The notes below the pieces were generated by a model. It did no database searches, had not been told where the DNA came from, and worked only from the letters and a program-made list of their open reading frames with translations. Position numbers and translations under genes: made by a program. A stretch of DNA of 64,000 nucleotides from Chelatococcus sp. HY11 (GTDB lineage: Bacteria; Pseudomonadota; Alphaproteobacteria; Rhizobiales; Beijerinckiaceae). The stretch is taken from contig NZ_JAHBRX010000002.1 of assembly GCF_018398335.1 (NCBI RefSeq), positions 248,001 to 312,000 of the forward strand. Direction: 5' to 3'. Positions within the stretch are counted from its first letter, which is position 1. The number at the start of each line of letters is the position of its first letter. Of this stretch, positions 9,242-17,852 are shown piece after piece.

Positions 9242-10225
9242 ATGACGCAGGAAATCATCATTGGCTCGGCGCGCTCCTCGGCCCCCGGCAAGGTCACCGG
9301 CCGTTTACATATTGGCGATGCGCCAGACGGCTCGCCGGTCGAGATCCCCGTGGTCATCATCCAGGGCGCGAAGCCGGGCAAGGTTCTCTGGCTTCACGGC
9401 TGCGTGCACGGGAATGAGTATTGCGGCACCTACATCATCCACGAGCTTCTCGGCGCGCTCGATCCCGCGCAGCTTGCGGGAACGGTGGTGGCTTTGCCGA
9501 TCCTCAACCTGCCCGCGTTCCAGGCGCGCCAGCGGACGAGCCCGTTCGAGCTCTATCACGGCGGCGATATGAACAGGCAGTTCCCGGGCGATCCGAACGG
9601 CACGCACACCCAGCAAATGGCAGCGAAGATCTATGAGCCGCTGAAGACATATGCCGATGTTCTCGTGGATTTCCACACGGCAATGACGCCCGATGTACGC
9701 TGGGCGTTGTATCCAAAAGTCGGCGGCGAGGTGGAGGCGCTGTCGGAAAAAGTCGCGCGCGCCTTCGGGCTGCGTGACACCTTGCCCGCTCCGCCGACGA
9801 TCCTGAACGGCTCCGCGATGATGACCGCCGCCAAGGATGGCATCGCGAGCTACATCGTCGAATGCGGCGGCAAGATGCGCGGCTTCACCGACGAATCCGT
9901 CACAGATTCGGTCGCCAGGCTCAAGAATGTGATGGTGGCGCTTGGCATGATCGAGGGGACCGTGAGGGATCACGGCCACCTCAACTATTTCTCGAACTTC
10001 GCCTGGGTGACCGCGACGCGCGGCGGGTTATTCGAAAAATCGGTGTCCTGCGGCGATCGGATCGAGGTCGGCACGGTCCTTGGCCGCTACTATGACGCGT
10101 GGGGCAATGACAAGGGCGAGGCAACGAGCCCGCAACCGGGGATCGTGCTCGCAATCCACCCTGGACCGGTCATGGCGACCGGCGAGACGCTGGTGCATAT
10201 CGGGCTCGATCCGCGCCCGGTCTGA
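9242..10225 (+). CDS. Succinylglutamate desuccinylase/aspartoacylase-family deacylase 2
   Basis: This tandem paralogue (327 residues) keeps the zinc motif LHGCVHGNEYCG, the FHT ligand and the C-terminal SPQPGIVLAIHPGPV segment. The ATG at 9242 has GAGGG at good distance; an ATG at 9230 that overlaps the previous stop would add four residues. Two adjacent copies suggest that they act on two related substrates, on two acyl groups of one compound, or form a mixed oligomer. Both are fully intact, with no missing ligand. Confidence 0.87.
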   Translation: MTQEIIIGSARSSAPGKVTGRLHIGDAPDGSPVEIPVVIIQGAKPGKVLWLHGCVHGNEYCGTYIIHELLGALDPAQLAGTVVALPILNLPAFQARQRTSPFELYHGGDMNRQFPGDPNGTHTQQMAAKIYEPLKTYADVLVDFHTAMTPDVRWALYPKVGGEVEALSEKVARAFGLRDTLPAPPTILNGSAMMTAAKDGIASYIVECGGKMRGFTDESVTDSVARLKNVMVALGMIEGTVRDHGHLNYFSNFAWVTATRGGLFEKSVSCGDRIEVGTVLGRYYDAWGNDKGEATSPQPGIVLAIHPGPVMATGETLVHIGLDPRPV

Positions 10226-10231
10226 ACGAGG

Positions 10232-10265
10232 CACCACTGTGTGCTCAGATCGGCACGCAGTGGTG
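10232..10265. terminator. Candidate terminator hairpin between convergent operons
   Basis: CACCACTG (10232-10239) and CAGTGGTG (10258-10265) form an 8-bp perfect stem with an 18-base loop, 7 bases after the last deacylase gene and 46 bases from the end of the opposing operon. The T-run is weak (GTCGGGTTT), so termination is plausible but not certain. Confidence 0.4.
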
Positions 10266-10311
10266 TCGGGTTTGCGCCAGTCGTCACGTTTCGTTCAGGT
10301 GGCAAAACTGC

Positions 10312-10833
10312 TCATTTGCAGAAGTCGGCGCAGCCTGCCTGCCAGAAGGGCGCGCCTGCGGACGGTTGCGGCACGCTCGGGCGCTCCTTGCGGCCGGGCA
10401 GGTCGGAAGGTGTCGGGAGCACCCAATCCCACCAGCCATGGGCGCATTGGGACCGCCAGGCCATCTGGTCGGAAATCGTGGTGCCTTCCCGGGCCAATGC
10501 CGCATCGAGCGCGTCCACGGTCTGTCTGAGCCGCGCATCGTGGCTGTCGGTCGGCGCGTTGGCATAATCGTAGAACGCTTCCGTGAACGCTTCCATCTCC
10601 CGCGCGATATGGGGCCATTCGGCGCGGGCGAGATGCCAGGCGTCCATCCATTCAGTCACCACCGTCTCGACAGCCTCCGCCTTTGGCTTGTCCTTCACCT
10701 TGCGTGCGGTCGTCAGCATATGGCGCATCAGTTCAGCACGGGCGTGGGCATGGCGGGCGGCGAGCGCCGCCGCCTGCATCGCAGCGATCGCCGCACCGGC
10801 TTCGCGCTGAAGGTCCTCGACAAAATGCGCCAT
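10312..10833 (-). CDS. Protein of unknown function, helical
   Basis: I do not recognise this 173-residue protein. The first 60 residues are Ala/Arg-rich and strongly helical; the middle has DAWHLARAEWPHIAREM; the end has a Trp/Cys-bearing stretch (QCAHGWWDW, then GCADFCK). There is no signal peptide or membrane segment. The ATG at 10833 follows GAGGACGG. It is the last gene of the nucleoside-hydrolase operon, 34 bases after the hydrolase. A real gene is likely because the frame keeps the local codon bias, but no function can be given. Confidence 0.65.
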   Translation of the reverse strand: MAHFVEDLQREAGAAIAAMQAAALAARHAHARAELMRHMLTTARKVKDKPKAEAVETVVTEWMDAWHLARAEWPHIAREMEAFTEAFYDYANAPTDSHDARLRQTVDALDAALAREGTTISDQMAWRSQCAHGWWDWVLPTPSDLPGRKERPSVPQPSAGAPFWQAGCADFCK

Positions 10834-10867
10834 GGTATCGTCCGTCCTCGATGCTATGCGGGATGTC

Positions 10868-11794
10868 TCAGGGCAAGGTCGCGATGAGCCGCGTTACGCG
10901 CTCAAACAGTTCGTGTGCCTCCACCTCCGCGATGACATGCGCGTTGGCGGGGCGCTTCAGGCGCCCGTTCCAATCGATGGTGGTGCGCCCGCGCATGGGC
11001 CCGTCCTCGGTGGCGATCGCGACATGGCAATCGCGGCCTGAGAACAGTTCTGGCCAGAGCAGATAGGCAATGACGCAGGGGTCGTGCATGGGGTGGCCGA
11101 CGGTGCCGAGGCTGCCGGGCCGGGGGCGTGTCAGCATGCCGTGAATGGAACGGCCGGCGGCCGTCCCGAGCGTTGCGAAGCCCGCGATCTGCTCATGGGT
11201 CGCGATCGCCTTCAGGGTGACGCCTAGCCCCATCATAACGATCGGCCGCCCGCAGTCGAACACGATCGCGGCCGCATGGGGATCGACATGCATGTTGAAT
11301 TCGGCCGCCGGCGTGATGTTGCCGAGGCCGATGGCACCACCCATCAGCACGATCCGGCGGATCTTCGGCAGAATGTCGGGCGCCAGCCGAAAGGCCAGGG
11401 CGAGATTGGTGAGAGGCCCAAGCGGGCATAGCGTCAGCCCATCCGCCGCAGCGCGCAGCCGGCGGATGATCGCGTCCACCGCGTGACCCGCGTCCGCTTC
11501 GCGCGACGGCGGCGGCAACCCGGACCCATCGAGGCCATCCGGTCCGCAGACGAATTCGGCGGTCTCGAGCGCGACGATCAGCGGCCGTTCGGCCCCGCGA
11601 TAGACCGGGATGTCGGCGCGGCCCGCGAGATCGAGCACCCGTAGGGCATTCACCGTCGTCTGCGCCACCGGCACATTGCCGGCGACCGTCGTGACGCAGT
11701 CGAGCGTCAGCTGTTCGCGGGCAGCGACAGCCAGCAGGATGGCGACAGCGTCATCCTGGCCGGGGTCGGTATCGATGATGATGGTTTCGCTCAC
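10868..11794 (-). CDS. Nucleoside hydrolase (inosine-uridine preferring type)
   Basis: The 308-residue protein starts with the calcium site DTDPGQDDA (residues 8-16) that marks the nucleoside N-ribohydrolase family, and keeps the late HPMHDPCVIAYLL segment that supplies the remaining ligand and catalytic side chains. The family splits the N-glycosidic bond of nucleosides to base plus ribose. The start is a GTG. The gene lies behind a ribose-type ABC transporter with a sugar kinase upstream, so the released pentose is probably phosphorylated by the operon's own kinase. Confidence 0.92.
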   Translation of the reverse strand: MSETIIIDTDPGQDDAVAILLAVAAREQLTLDCVTTVAGNVPVAQTTVNALRVLDLAGRADIPVYRGAERPLIVALETAEFVCGPDGLDGSGLPPPSREADAGHAVDAIIRRLRAAADGLTLCPLGPLTNLALAFRLAPDILPKIRRIVLMGGAIGLGNITPAAEFNMHVDPHAAAIVFDCGRPIVMMGLGVTLKAIATHEQIAGFATLGTAAGRSIHGMLTRPRPGSLGTVGHPMHDPCVIAYLLWPELFSGRDCHVAIATEDGPMRGRTTIDWNGRLKRPANAHVIAEVEAHELFERVTRLIATLP

Positions 11795-11827
11795 GGCTCA
11801 CGTCTCGTTGCGGCGGCGGCAAAGGTC

Positions 11828-12604
11828 TCAGGCGGCGCGCGCATTGCCGCTCATGATGAGATGGGTGAGGTCGTCCGCTGTCAGGTCCCCAAGCGGCCGG
11901 TCGACGAATTTGCGTCCCGCCCCCATGATGACCACGCGGTCGGCGAGCGCGACGACGTCGCGCATATTGTGGCTGATGAGGATCACGGTGTGACCGCCCG
12001 CCTTCAAGGTACGGATGAGGTCGAGCACGAGCGCGGTTTCCTTCACCCCAAGCGCCGCCGTCGGTTCGTCCATGATGATGATGTCGGCATTCCAGCGCAG
12101 CGCGCGCGAGATGGCGACTGCCTGCCGCTGGCCGCCGGAAAGGCGCTCGACGGGACGCGTCATGTCCTGGATGGCGACGGAGAGACGCGAGAGGTACCGG
12201 CGTGATTCCTCGATCATCTTCGCCTTGTCGAGGACGCGCAGAAACGGAAGGACGAACGGCCGCGTCAGCTCCGACCCCATGAACACGTTCTGGGCAATTG
12301 ACAGGCGGGGCGCGAGCGCGAGGTCCTGATAGATCGTCGCCAGCCCGTGCTCCAAAGCGTCATGGGGCGATGCAAAGCGCACCTCCTTGCCGCGTATGGC
12401 CATCGTGCCGGATGTCGGCTCCTCCGCACCCGAGATGACCTTGATAAGGCTCGACTTGCCGGCGCCATTATCGCCGCAGATGGCGACGACTTCACCCGCA
12501 TGGATATCGAGATCGACATCACGCACGGCCACCACCGGACCATAGTTCTTGCCAATGCCGCGCAGGGACAGGAGAGGAGAGGCGTTCGCCGCAGCATCGG
12601 TCAT
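11828..12604 (-). CDS. ABC transporter ATPase, single-domain sugar type (FrcA-like)
   Basis: The 258-residue ATPase has Walker A GDNGAGKSS from residue 44, signature LSGGQRQAV and Walker B IIIMDEPTAAL. Sugar importers of the ribose family mostly have a double ATPase; this one is a single domain, as in the fructose importer FrcA of rhizobia, and would work as a homodimer. It is 98 bases behind the binding-protein gene, with a hairpin between them. Confidence 0.92.
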   Translation of the reverse strand: MTDAAANASPLLSLRGIGKNYGPVVAVRDVDLDIHAGEVVAICGDNGAGKSSLIKVISGAEEPTSGTMAIRGKEVRFASPHDALEHGLATIYQDLALAPRLSIAQNVFMGSELTRPFVLPFLRVLDKAKMIEESRRYLSRLSVAIQDMTRPVERLSGGQRQAVAISRALRWNADIIIMDEPTAALGVKETALVLDLIRTLKAGGHTVILISHNMRDVVALADRVVIMGAGRKFVDRPLGDLTADDLTHLIMSGNARAA

Positions 12605-12665
12605 CGTCTTGCTCTCGGATCAGAGGAAATTCGAGGAGATACGTGATGAGAAAACAGTCGTCCGG

Positions 12666-12693
12666 CCACCCGCGCCCCTTATGACGCGGGTGG
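12666..12693 (-). other. Hairpin between binding-protein and ATPase genes
   Basis: CCACCCGCG and CGCGGGTGG form a 9-bp perfect stem with a 10-base loop, 10 bases after the stop of the binding-protein gene on the minus strand. There is no T-run. It probably slows 3'-to-5' decay and keeps binding-protein mRNA in excess. Confidence 0.45.
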
Positions 12694-12702
12694 CGCGGGA
12701 CC

Positions 12703-13644
12703 TTATTTAAGGAACTGCTTCACGTTGTTCTTGTCGACGAGCACCGCATCGACGAACAAGTACGGGCCGCTCGTCACCGTTTCCTTCGGCTTCTTGTCCA
12801 CGACGATCGCCTGCACGGCGTCGACGGCCTGCTTGCCCATCTCCTCGAAGGGAATGGACACGCTGGCGACCAGCGTCGACTGCGGGTCGTTGATGCGCTC
12901 GTAGGTCTCCTTGCCTCCGTCCACGGAAATCAGCGGAATGTCGCCCTTCTTCACGCCCTGCGCCTGCAGGAGATCGTCGATGATATAGGCCTGTCCGTCG
13001 AAGGAGGCCCAGATGCCGTTGATCTTGCCCTGGTTCTGGAGAAGGAGAGCCTGCATGCCGGCGCGCACGTCATCCCGCCAGCTCTGGGTGCGCGCCATGG
13101 AGAACTTGCCGAGTTCCTTCACGCCCTGGTTCTCGGAGAGAACGACGTCAAGGATTTTGCCACGGATGCGCGACGCGATGTTCAGGTCGAAACGGGCCGT
13201 GACGATATTGCCCTGGAAGCCGAGCTGGCCGAGCAGGTAGAGCGCGGCCTCGGCGCCGATCTTGTACTCATTGCTCTGGATATCGAACAGCGCATAGGGG
13301 CTGACGCCGGACTGCACCGTGATGACCGGGATGCCGGCATCCTTGGCCGCCTTGAATTGCGCGTCCGCCTCGACGGGCTTGCCCATCGCCACGATGATGG
13401 CATCAACCTTCTTCGCGATGAGCGCGTCGAACTGCTCGGCATGTTTTGGAAGCGCGCCCTCGGAGTTGAGCAGCGTGACGTTCCAGCCCTTTTCCTTGGC
13501 CGCCGCGGCGGCCGCGTTGGCGACGCGCGCATGGGTTTCCGACGTGAACTGGAAGCCGATGACGCCGAGCTCGAAGGCCTTGGCGCCGTGGCCGAGCGCC
13601 AGCAGTGCGGCGGCGGATATGACGAGTTTTTTCAATCCAAACAT
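12703..13644 (-). CDS. Sugar/nucleoside-type ABC substrate-binding protein
   Basis: The 313-residue protein has a Sec signal peptide (KKLVISAAALLALGHGAKA, residues 5-23) and then the ribose/LacI-like periplasmic fold (Peripla_BP_4), with an N-terminal FTSETHARVANAAAAAAKEKGW and the hinge SVDGGKETYERI. The ATG at 13644 follows GAGGGG; a longer reading from 13692 is not needed. In this operon it most probably binds a nucleoside or pentose. It lies between permease and ATPase genes. Confidence 0.9.
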   Translation of the reverse strand: MFGLKKLVISAAALLALGHGAKAFELGVIGFQFTSETHARVANAAAAAAKEKGWNVTLLNSEGALPKHAEQFDALIAKKVDAIIVAMGKPVEADAQFKAAKDAGIPVITVQSGVSPYALFDIQSNEYKIGAEAALYLLGQLGFQGNIVTARFDLNIASRIRGKILDVVLSENQGVKELGKFSMARTQSWRDDVRAGMQALLLQNQGKINGIWASFDGQAYIIDDLLQAQGVKKGDIPLISVDGGKETYERINDPQSTLVASVSIPFEEMGKQAVDAVQAIVVDKKPKETVTSGPYLFVDAVLVDKNNVKQFLK

Positions 13645-13701
13645 CTGTGGTCCCCTCACTCTTACCTTGTTGTCACTGTTCCGAGTTCTCAATACCTACG
13701 T

Positions 13702-13731
13702 ATTCAGACCTTGCGAATTCAGACCTTGAAG
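13702..13731 (-). repeat. 15-bp tandem duplication over the permease stop codon
   Basis: ATTCAGACCTTGCGA (13702-13716) and ATTCAGACCTTGAAG (13717-13731) share their first 12 bases. On the coding (minus) strand the unit reads AAGGTCTGAAT, so the duplication copies the last two codons and the TGA; since 15 is a multiple of three, a second stop follows in frame. Confidence 0.85.
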
Positions 13732-14705
13732 GCGGCCTTCTTCATGGCGCTCGCCGAGAAGGCGACCGAGCCGATGATGATGATGCCGAGCACGATGTCC
13801 TGCACGTAGTAGGGCGCGCCCAGGAGGACGAGCCCGTTGCCGAGCACCTTGAGCACGATGGCGGCAAAGACCGTGCCGCCGATGTTGGGCTTGCCGGGCT
13901 CGAACATCGTCATGCCGAGAAGGACGGCCGCGATCGCGTAGAGAAGGTAGTCGCCGGCCATGTTCGGCGCCGCCGAAGACAGGTTGGACGCAAGGAGCAC
14001 CGCCGTGATCCCGGCGAGGAGGCCAGACAGCAGGAGGCCGATCCGCTTCATCCGCGCTGTGGCGATGCCCGCCAGCCGCGCGGCCTCGTCGGCTTCGCCC
14101 GTCGCCACCATGTGGGCGCCCGTCCTGGTCCATTTCACGAGGCCGTAAGCGAACAGCGAGACGCCGGCAAGCCAGAGCACGAGATTGGGCAGGCCAAAGG
14201 TCGTGCCCCGCGCGAGCCCCGTGAAACCGACCGGCCAGCGGCCGACGAAGGCGACGCCCTGGGTGATCATGAAGGCGAGCCCCTTGGCGACGGCAGCTGT
14301 GCCGAGCGTCATGATCAGGGATGGCACACGCAAGCGCGTCACGCCGAAGCCGTTGATGGCGCCGAGCAGCGCGCCGCACGCAAGGGCGGCCGCGACAGCG
14401 GCGAGCGGTGGATATTGGGCCTGCACGAGCCAGCCCGCCACAACGGCGGAAAGGCTCGCCATTTCGGCGATCGACAGGTCGAGCTCCGCGACCGTGAAGG
14501 CGAGCGTGAAGCCCAGCGCTAGTATCGCGAGAAAGCTCGTGTCCTTGATGACGTTGACGATGTTGACCGGCGTTGCGAAATTCGGCGCGAAGATTACGAA
14601 GAAGGCGATCAGGATCACTCCGGCAATCGCCGTGCCATAGCGGCCGACGACTTCACTCAGAATGGCCCGGCGGCTTTGGGGCGACTGCACGGTCGTCACG
14701 CTCAT
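13719..14705 (-). CDS. ABC transporter permease, ribose type (RbsC-like)
   Basis: The 328-residue protein has about eight to ten membrane segments and the BPD_transp_2 pattern, with FTVAELDLSIAEMASLSAVV near residue 70 and the late NIGGTVFAAIVLKVLGNGLVLLG stretch. The ATG at 14705 is five bases from the end of the SDR gene; a much longer frame upstream is just the SDR gene read out of phase. It would form the channel for the binding protein at 12703 and the ATPase at 11828. Confidence 0.92.
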   Translation of the reverse strand: MSVTTVQSPQSRRAILSEVVGRYGTAIAGVILIAFFVIFAPNFATPVNIVNVIKDTSFLAILALGFTLAFTVAELDLSIAEMASLSAVVAGWLVQAQYPPLAAVAAALACGALLGAINGFGVTRLRVPSLIMTLGTAAVAKGLAFMITQGVAFVGRWPVGFTGLARGTTFGLPNLVLWLAGVSLFAYGLVKWTRTGAHMVATGEADEAARLAGIATARMKRIGLLLSGLLAGITAVLLASNLSSAAPNMAGDYLLYAIAAVLLGMTMFEPGKPNIGGTVFAAIVLKVLGNGLVLLGAPYYVQDIVLGIIIIGSVAFSASAMKKAAFKV

Positions 14706-14710
14706 TGTCG

Positions 14711-15490
14711 TCAGTCTCCACGGGCGATCGTCGAAATCGGCGAAAGAATTTCTATGCCGCCTGTAATAGGGATCAGGGCGCCTGTCACGAAGGCGGCGGC
14801 TGGCGATAACAGGAAAGCGATGACCTCCGCCACATCTTCCGGCCGCCCAAGACGGCCGAGCGGAGTGCGAGCCGCCGCGCCCGCGACAAGGCCATTGAAC
14901 TGGGCCGCGAAACCATTGCGCACCATCGGCGTGTCGATGATGCCCGGCGCTACCGCGTTGACGCGAATACCCTGCGGACCAAGCTGCTGCGCCATGCCAC
15001 GCGTCAATGTGGCGACGCCACCCTTGGCGGAGCCATAGGCCAGATTGGCGCCGCCGTTGGAATGGGCGATCGACGAGATATGGACGATCGCGCCGCCGTC
15101 GCCTTGAGCCACGATCTGCCGGGTGACGGCCTTGGAGATGCGAAACACCGCGGACAGATTGATGTCGACAAGCTTGTCCCACTCATCATCGTCCATCTCG
15201 ACCATCGGCACGGCGCGGGAGGCGCCGGCGCCCGTCACGAGATTGTCGATCCGCCCGAGGCGCTCCACGGCGAAGGAGACGAGTTTGGCGGGCCACTGCC
15301 GGTCCTGCACGTCACCGGCCAGAAAGACGGCTTCGCCGCCGGCCTGGTCGATGCTGCGCGCCAGCGCCTCAAGGCCGTCGGCATCGCGATCGGACAGGAC
15401 GAGCCTGTGTCCCGCGCGGGCGAGCAAATGGGCGAGGGTGCTCCCGATGCCGCCGGCGGCACCCGTGATGAGCGTGACGGGAGCCGTCAT
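14711..15490 (-). CDS. Short-chain dehydrogenase/reductase
   Basis: The 259-residue protein is a classical SDR: cofactor motif TGAAGGIG at residues 9-16, NLVTGAGA near 83, catalytic Asn111, Ser139/140, Tyr152 and Lys156 (YGSAK), and the PGIIDTPM segment. It oxidises or reduces a hydroxyl/keto pair with NAD(P). It is cotranscribed with the BtpA gene (3 bases away) and the permease (5 bases away), so its substrate is probably the sugar or polyol moiety imported by this operon. Confidence 0.92.
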   Translation of the reverse strand: MTAPVTLITGAAGGIGSTLAHLLARAGHRLVLSDRDADGLEALARSIDQAGGEAVFLAGDVQDRQWPAKLVSFAVERLGRIDNLVTGAGASRAVPMVEMDDDEWDKLVDINLSAVFRISKAVTRQIVAQGDGGAIVHISSIAHSNGGANLAYGSAKGGVATLTRGMAQQLGPQGIRVNAVAPGIIDTPMVRNGFAAQFNGLVAGAAARTPLGRLGRPEDVAEVIAFLLSPAAAFVTGALIPITGGIEILSPISTIARGD

Positions 15491-15492
15491 GA

Positions 15493-16305
15493 TCAGCTCG
15501 CCTTCCTGTTTTCATAGGCGCGCACGAAAGCCTGCGCCCGCGCCGGTTCGACAGCATTGAGCGTCTGCCGGTCCTTCTTGATCGACGTGCCGACGATGAA
15601 GATGTCCGCCACCTCGGCGAGGCGCGCGATGTTCTCCTCGGCGACGCCGGTGCCGACGGCGACCGGCGTGTCGGGGACCTGCCGCGCGACGCGCTCGATG
15701 AGAGAGACATCGGCTTCCTTGCCTGCGGCCGGGCCGCTGACACAGACCACATCGGCGAGGCCGATGAAGACGGCGCCGGATGCCTGCTGCTCGACAGGCC
15801 GGGTGTCGATGTTGATTGAGAAGCCCGGCGTGACGTTGCAGATGATGCGGATATTCCCGGCGTCCAGATTGGCGCGGAGCCTGAGCGCGCGGGCACCATC
15901 GGGGGTCATCGTTCCGATGTCGCCGACGAGAGAGCCTGTGAGAAAGGCACGCACGAAACGCCCGCCCGTGGCATGGGCCACGGCGATCGAGGCCGGCGGA
16001 TCGATCAGCATGTTGACGCCATGCGGCAGCTTTGTCTGCGCCTGGCATTCCGCGATCACGTCCGTCATCGCCGTGATCACCTCGATCGGCATATTCGCCT
16101 CGTAGGGCATATCGGATTCGTTCGTGTAAAGGAGGGCGCTGAAGCCGGCGTCCTCCAGGATCTTCGCTTCCTCACGGGCCTGGGCCACGATCTTGCGCAT
16201 GCCGCCGGCGCGATCGTAGAGCGGCGTGCCGGGCAGGGCGAGCGTGTGGACGCAGCCGATCAGCAGGTGATCCAGGCCATATTCGTCACGAACGAGGGTC
16301 TTCAT
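15493..16305 (-). CDS. BtpA/SgcQ-family protein
   Basis: The 270-residue protein has the BtpA (TIM-barrel) pattern: GCVHTLALPGTPLY near the start, AKILEDAGFSALLYTNESDMP, GVNMLIDPP, and at the end VAVGTGVAEENIARLAEVADIFIVGTSIKKD, a phosphate-binding-like loop. The family was named for a photosystem I biogenesis protein in cyanobacteria, but in other bacteria it sits in sugar operons (SgcQ) and its reaction is not established. Its place between a kinase and an SDR suggests action on a phosphorylated sugar. It overlaps the kinase stop by four bases. Confidence 0.88.
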   Translation of the reverse strand: MKTLVRDEYGLDHLLIGCVHTLALPGTPLYDRAGGMRKIVAQAREEAKILEDAGFSALLYTNESDMPYEANMPIEVITAMTDVIAECQAQTKLPHGVNMLIDPPASIAVAHATGGRFVRAFLTGSLVGDIGTMTPDGARALRLRANLDAGNIRIICNVTPGFSINIDTRPVEQQASGAVFIGLADVVCVSGPAAGKEADVSLIERVARQVPDTPVAVGTGVAEENIARLAEVADIFIVGTSIKKDRQTLNAVEPARAQAFVRAYENRKAS

Positions 16306-17852
16306 GGGGATGGGTCCTTGGTATCAGTCAGAGGAGATGCATGAACGCCCGGCAGCGTCTCGGACTGGCGAGAAAGGGCTGCGAGCTCACGCGAAATGGG
16401 GGCAAGGGCCTGCTCGCTCTGCCTGAACAGGGCGAACAACCGGCCATAGACCGCCGCGCGGGCCGGGTCCGGCTCGTGGCGGCTTGCGACGGACACCAGC
16501 GCGTCCTGCGCTTCGGCGAGCGAGGTGAATTGGCCTATTCCGGTCCAGGCCACGATCGCGGCGCCGAGGAGGCCCGGCTCCTTCGACGCGCCGACGACAA
16601 CCGGCCGGCCGCAGACATCGGCCTTGACCTGCCGCCACGCCGGGTTCGCGGCGGCCCCGCCGCCAAAGCGGATTTCCGTGACCTTCAGGCCGGCGGCCTG
16701 CTCCGCTCTTTCGAGCACGATACGATTGAGGAAGGCGATGCCCTCCAGCACGGCCCAGGCGACGTCGGTGGCGCCGTGCTGGCGATTGAGGCCGACCAGC
16801 GCGCCGCGCAAGGTCGGGTCCCAATAGGGAACACGCTCACCTTGCAGATAGGGCAGGAAGACGAGCGGCTGCGGATGCCGGCGCCCGGCCAGCAGAGCGT
16901 CCATCGCCTTGCCGACTCCGGAATAATCGCCGTCGATCCGCCCGAGCAACGAGAGCAGCCACGCGACCGTATCAGCCCCGTTCTGGCTCGGGCCGCCGAG
17001 CTGGTGAAGGCCGCGCCAATCGACGGTCAGGAGGCCCTCCGCCTCGGCCGGCGTCTCGCTGATCAGCCCCAGCACCTCCGTGGTGCCGGAAATGTTGTAG
17101 GCATAGCCCACGCGCAGCGCGCCGAGCCCAGCAGCCGCCGCCCAGGTGTCGCTGGAGCAGCAGAACACCGGTACTCCAGCGAGCTGATCAAGCGGTGAGG
17201 GCAGGCCGTCGAGAACGCGGCCGACCTCGTCACAGGGCTCGATCGCACGTGGCAGAAGGGTTGTGGACGCGCCGACGGCTGACAACAGGTCGGCGCCTCC
17301 AATGGTCTCGGCGGAGGCCATGAGCCGCGCCATGGACACCGGATCACCCGCCTCGACGCCGGTGAGGCGAAAGTTGAGATAATCCTTGGGTTCAAGGACA
17401 CGCGCGAGGCTGCGGAAAGTCGCCTCCTCCTGCTCGCGCAGCCAGGCGAGGCGGGCGAGCGGATGAAAGGCGTTGATCCTGGCCGTCTCCGGATGGAGGC
17501 CCGGGAGAGAGCCCTGCAGGCGCTTGGCCGTCGCATCGGCCCGTGTGTCCTTCCAGGTCATGGCCTGCCGCAACTGGCGGCCGTCCCGTCCCAGGAAAAC
17601 CTGCGTGCGCGTCACCCCACAGATAGCAATGCCGGCGATGCTCGCGAACAGCCCAGGTTCCTCATCGGCGAGCCGGTGACAGGCCTCGATCAGGGTCCGC
17701 CACCAGTCGTTGGCGTCGACCTCCGACCAGCCGAGGCGGTCGATGATCGTCGGCCCGAATATCGCGCATTCGGCGTGGGTCGTGCCCTTGGCGTCGATGA
17801 GAGCGGCGCGGAAGCTCGTGCCGCCGAGATCAAAGGCGAGGACGACGCTCAT
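16302..17852 (-). CDS. FGGY-family carbohydrate kinase
   Basis: The 516-residue protein has the two-lobed FGGY fold: LAFDLGGTSFRAALID at residues 4-19 for ATP binding, GVTRTQVFLGRDG and MTWKDTRAD in the first lobe, and RFGGGAAANPAWRQVKAD in the second. It transfers phosphate from ATP to a sugar or polyol, like xylulokinase. In this operon the acceptor is probably the pentose freed by the nucleoside hydrolase or a derivative made by the SDR. ATGA overlaps couple it to the regulator upstream and BtpA gene downstream. Confidence 0.92.
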   Translation of the reverse strand: MSVVLAFDLGGTSFRAALIDAKGTTHAECAIFGPTIIDRLGWSEVDANDWWRTLIEACHRLADEEPGLFASIAGIAICGVTRTQVFLGRDGRQLRQAMTWKDTRADATAKRLQGSLPGLHPETARINAFHPLARLAWLREQEEATFRSLARVLEPKDYLNFRLTGVEAGDPVSMARLMASAETIGGADLLSAVGASTTLLPRAIEPCDEVGRVLDGLPSPLDQLAGVPVFCCSSDTWAAAAGLGALRVGYAYNISGTTEVLGLISETPAEAEGLLTVDWRGLHQLGGPSQNGADTVAWLLSLLGRIDGDYSGVGKAMDALLAGRRHPQPLVFLPYLQGERVPYWDPTLRGALVGLNRQHGATDVAWAVLEGIAFLNRIVLERAEQAAGLKVTEIRFGGGAAANPAWRQVKADVCGRPVVVGASKEPGLLGAAIVAWTGIGQFTSLAEAQDALVSVASRHEPDPARAAVYGRLFALFRQSEQALAPISRELAALSRQSETLPGVHASPLTDTKDPSP

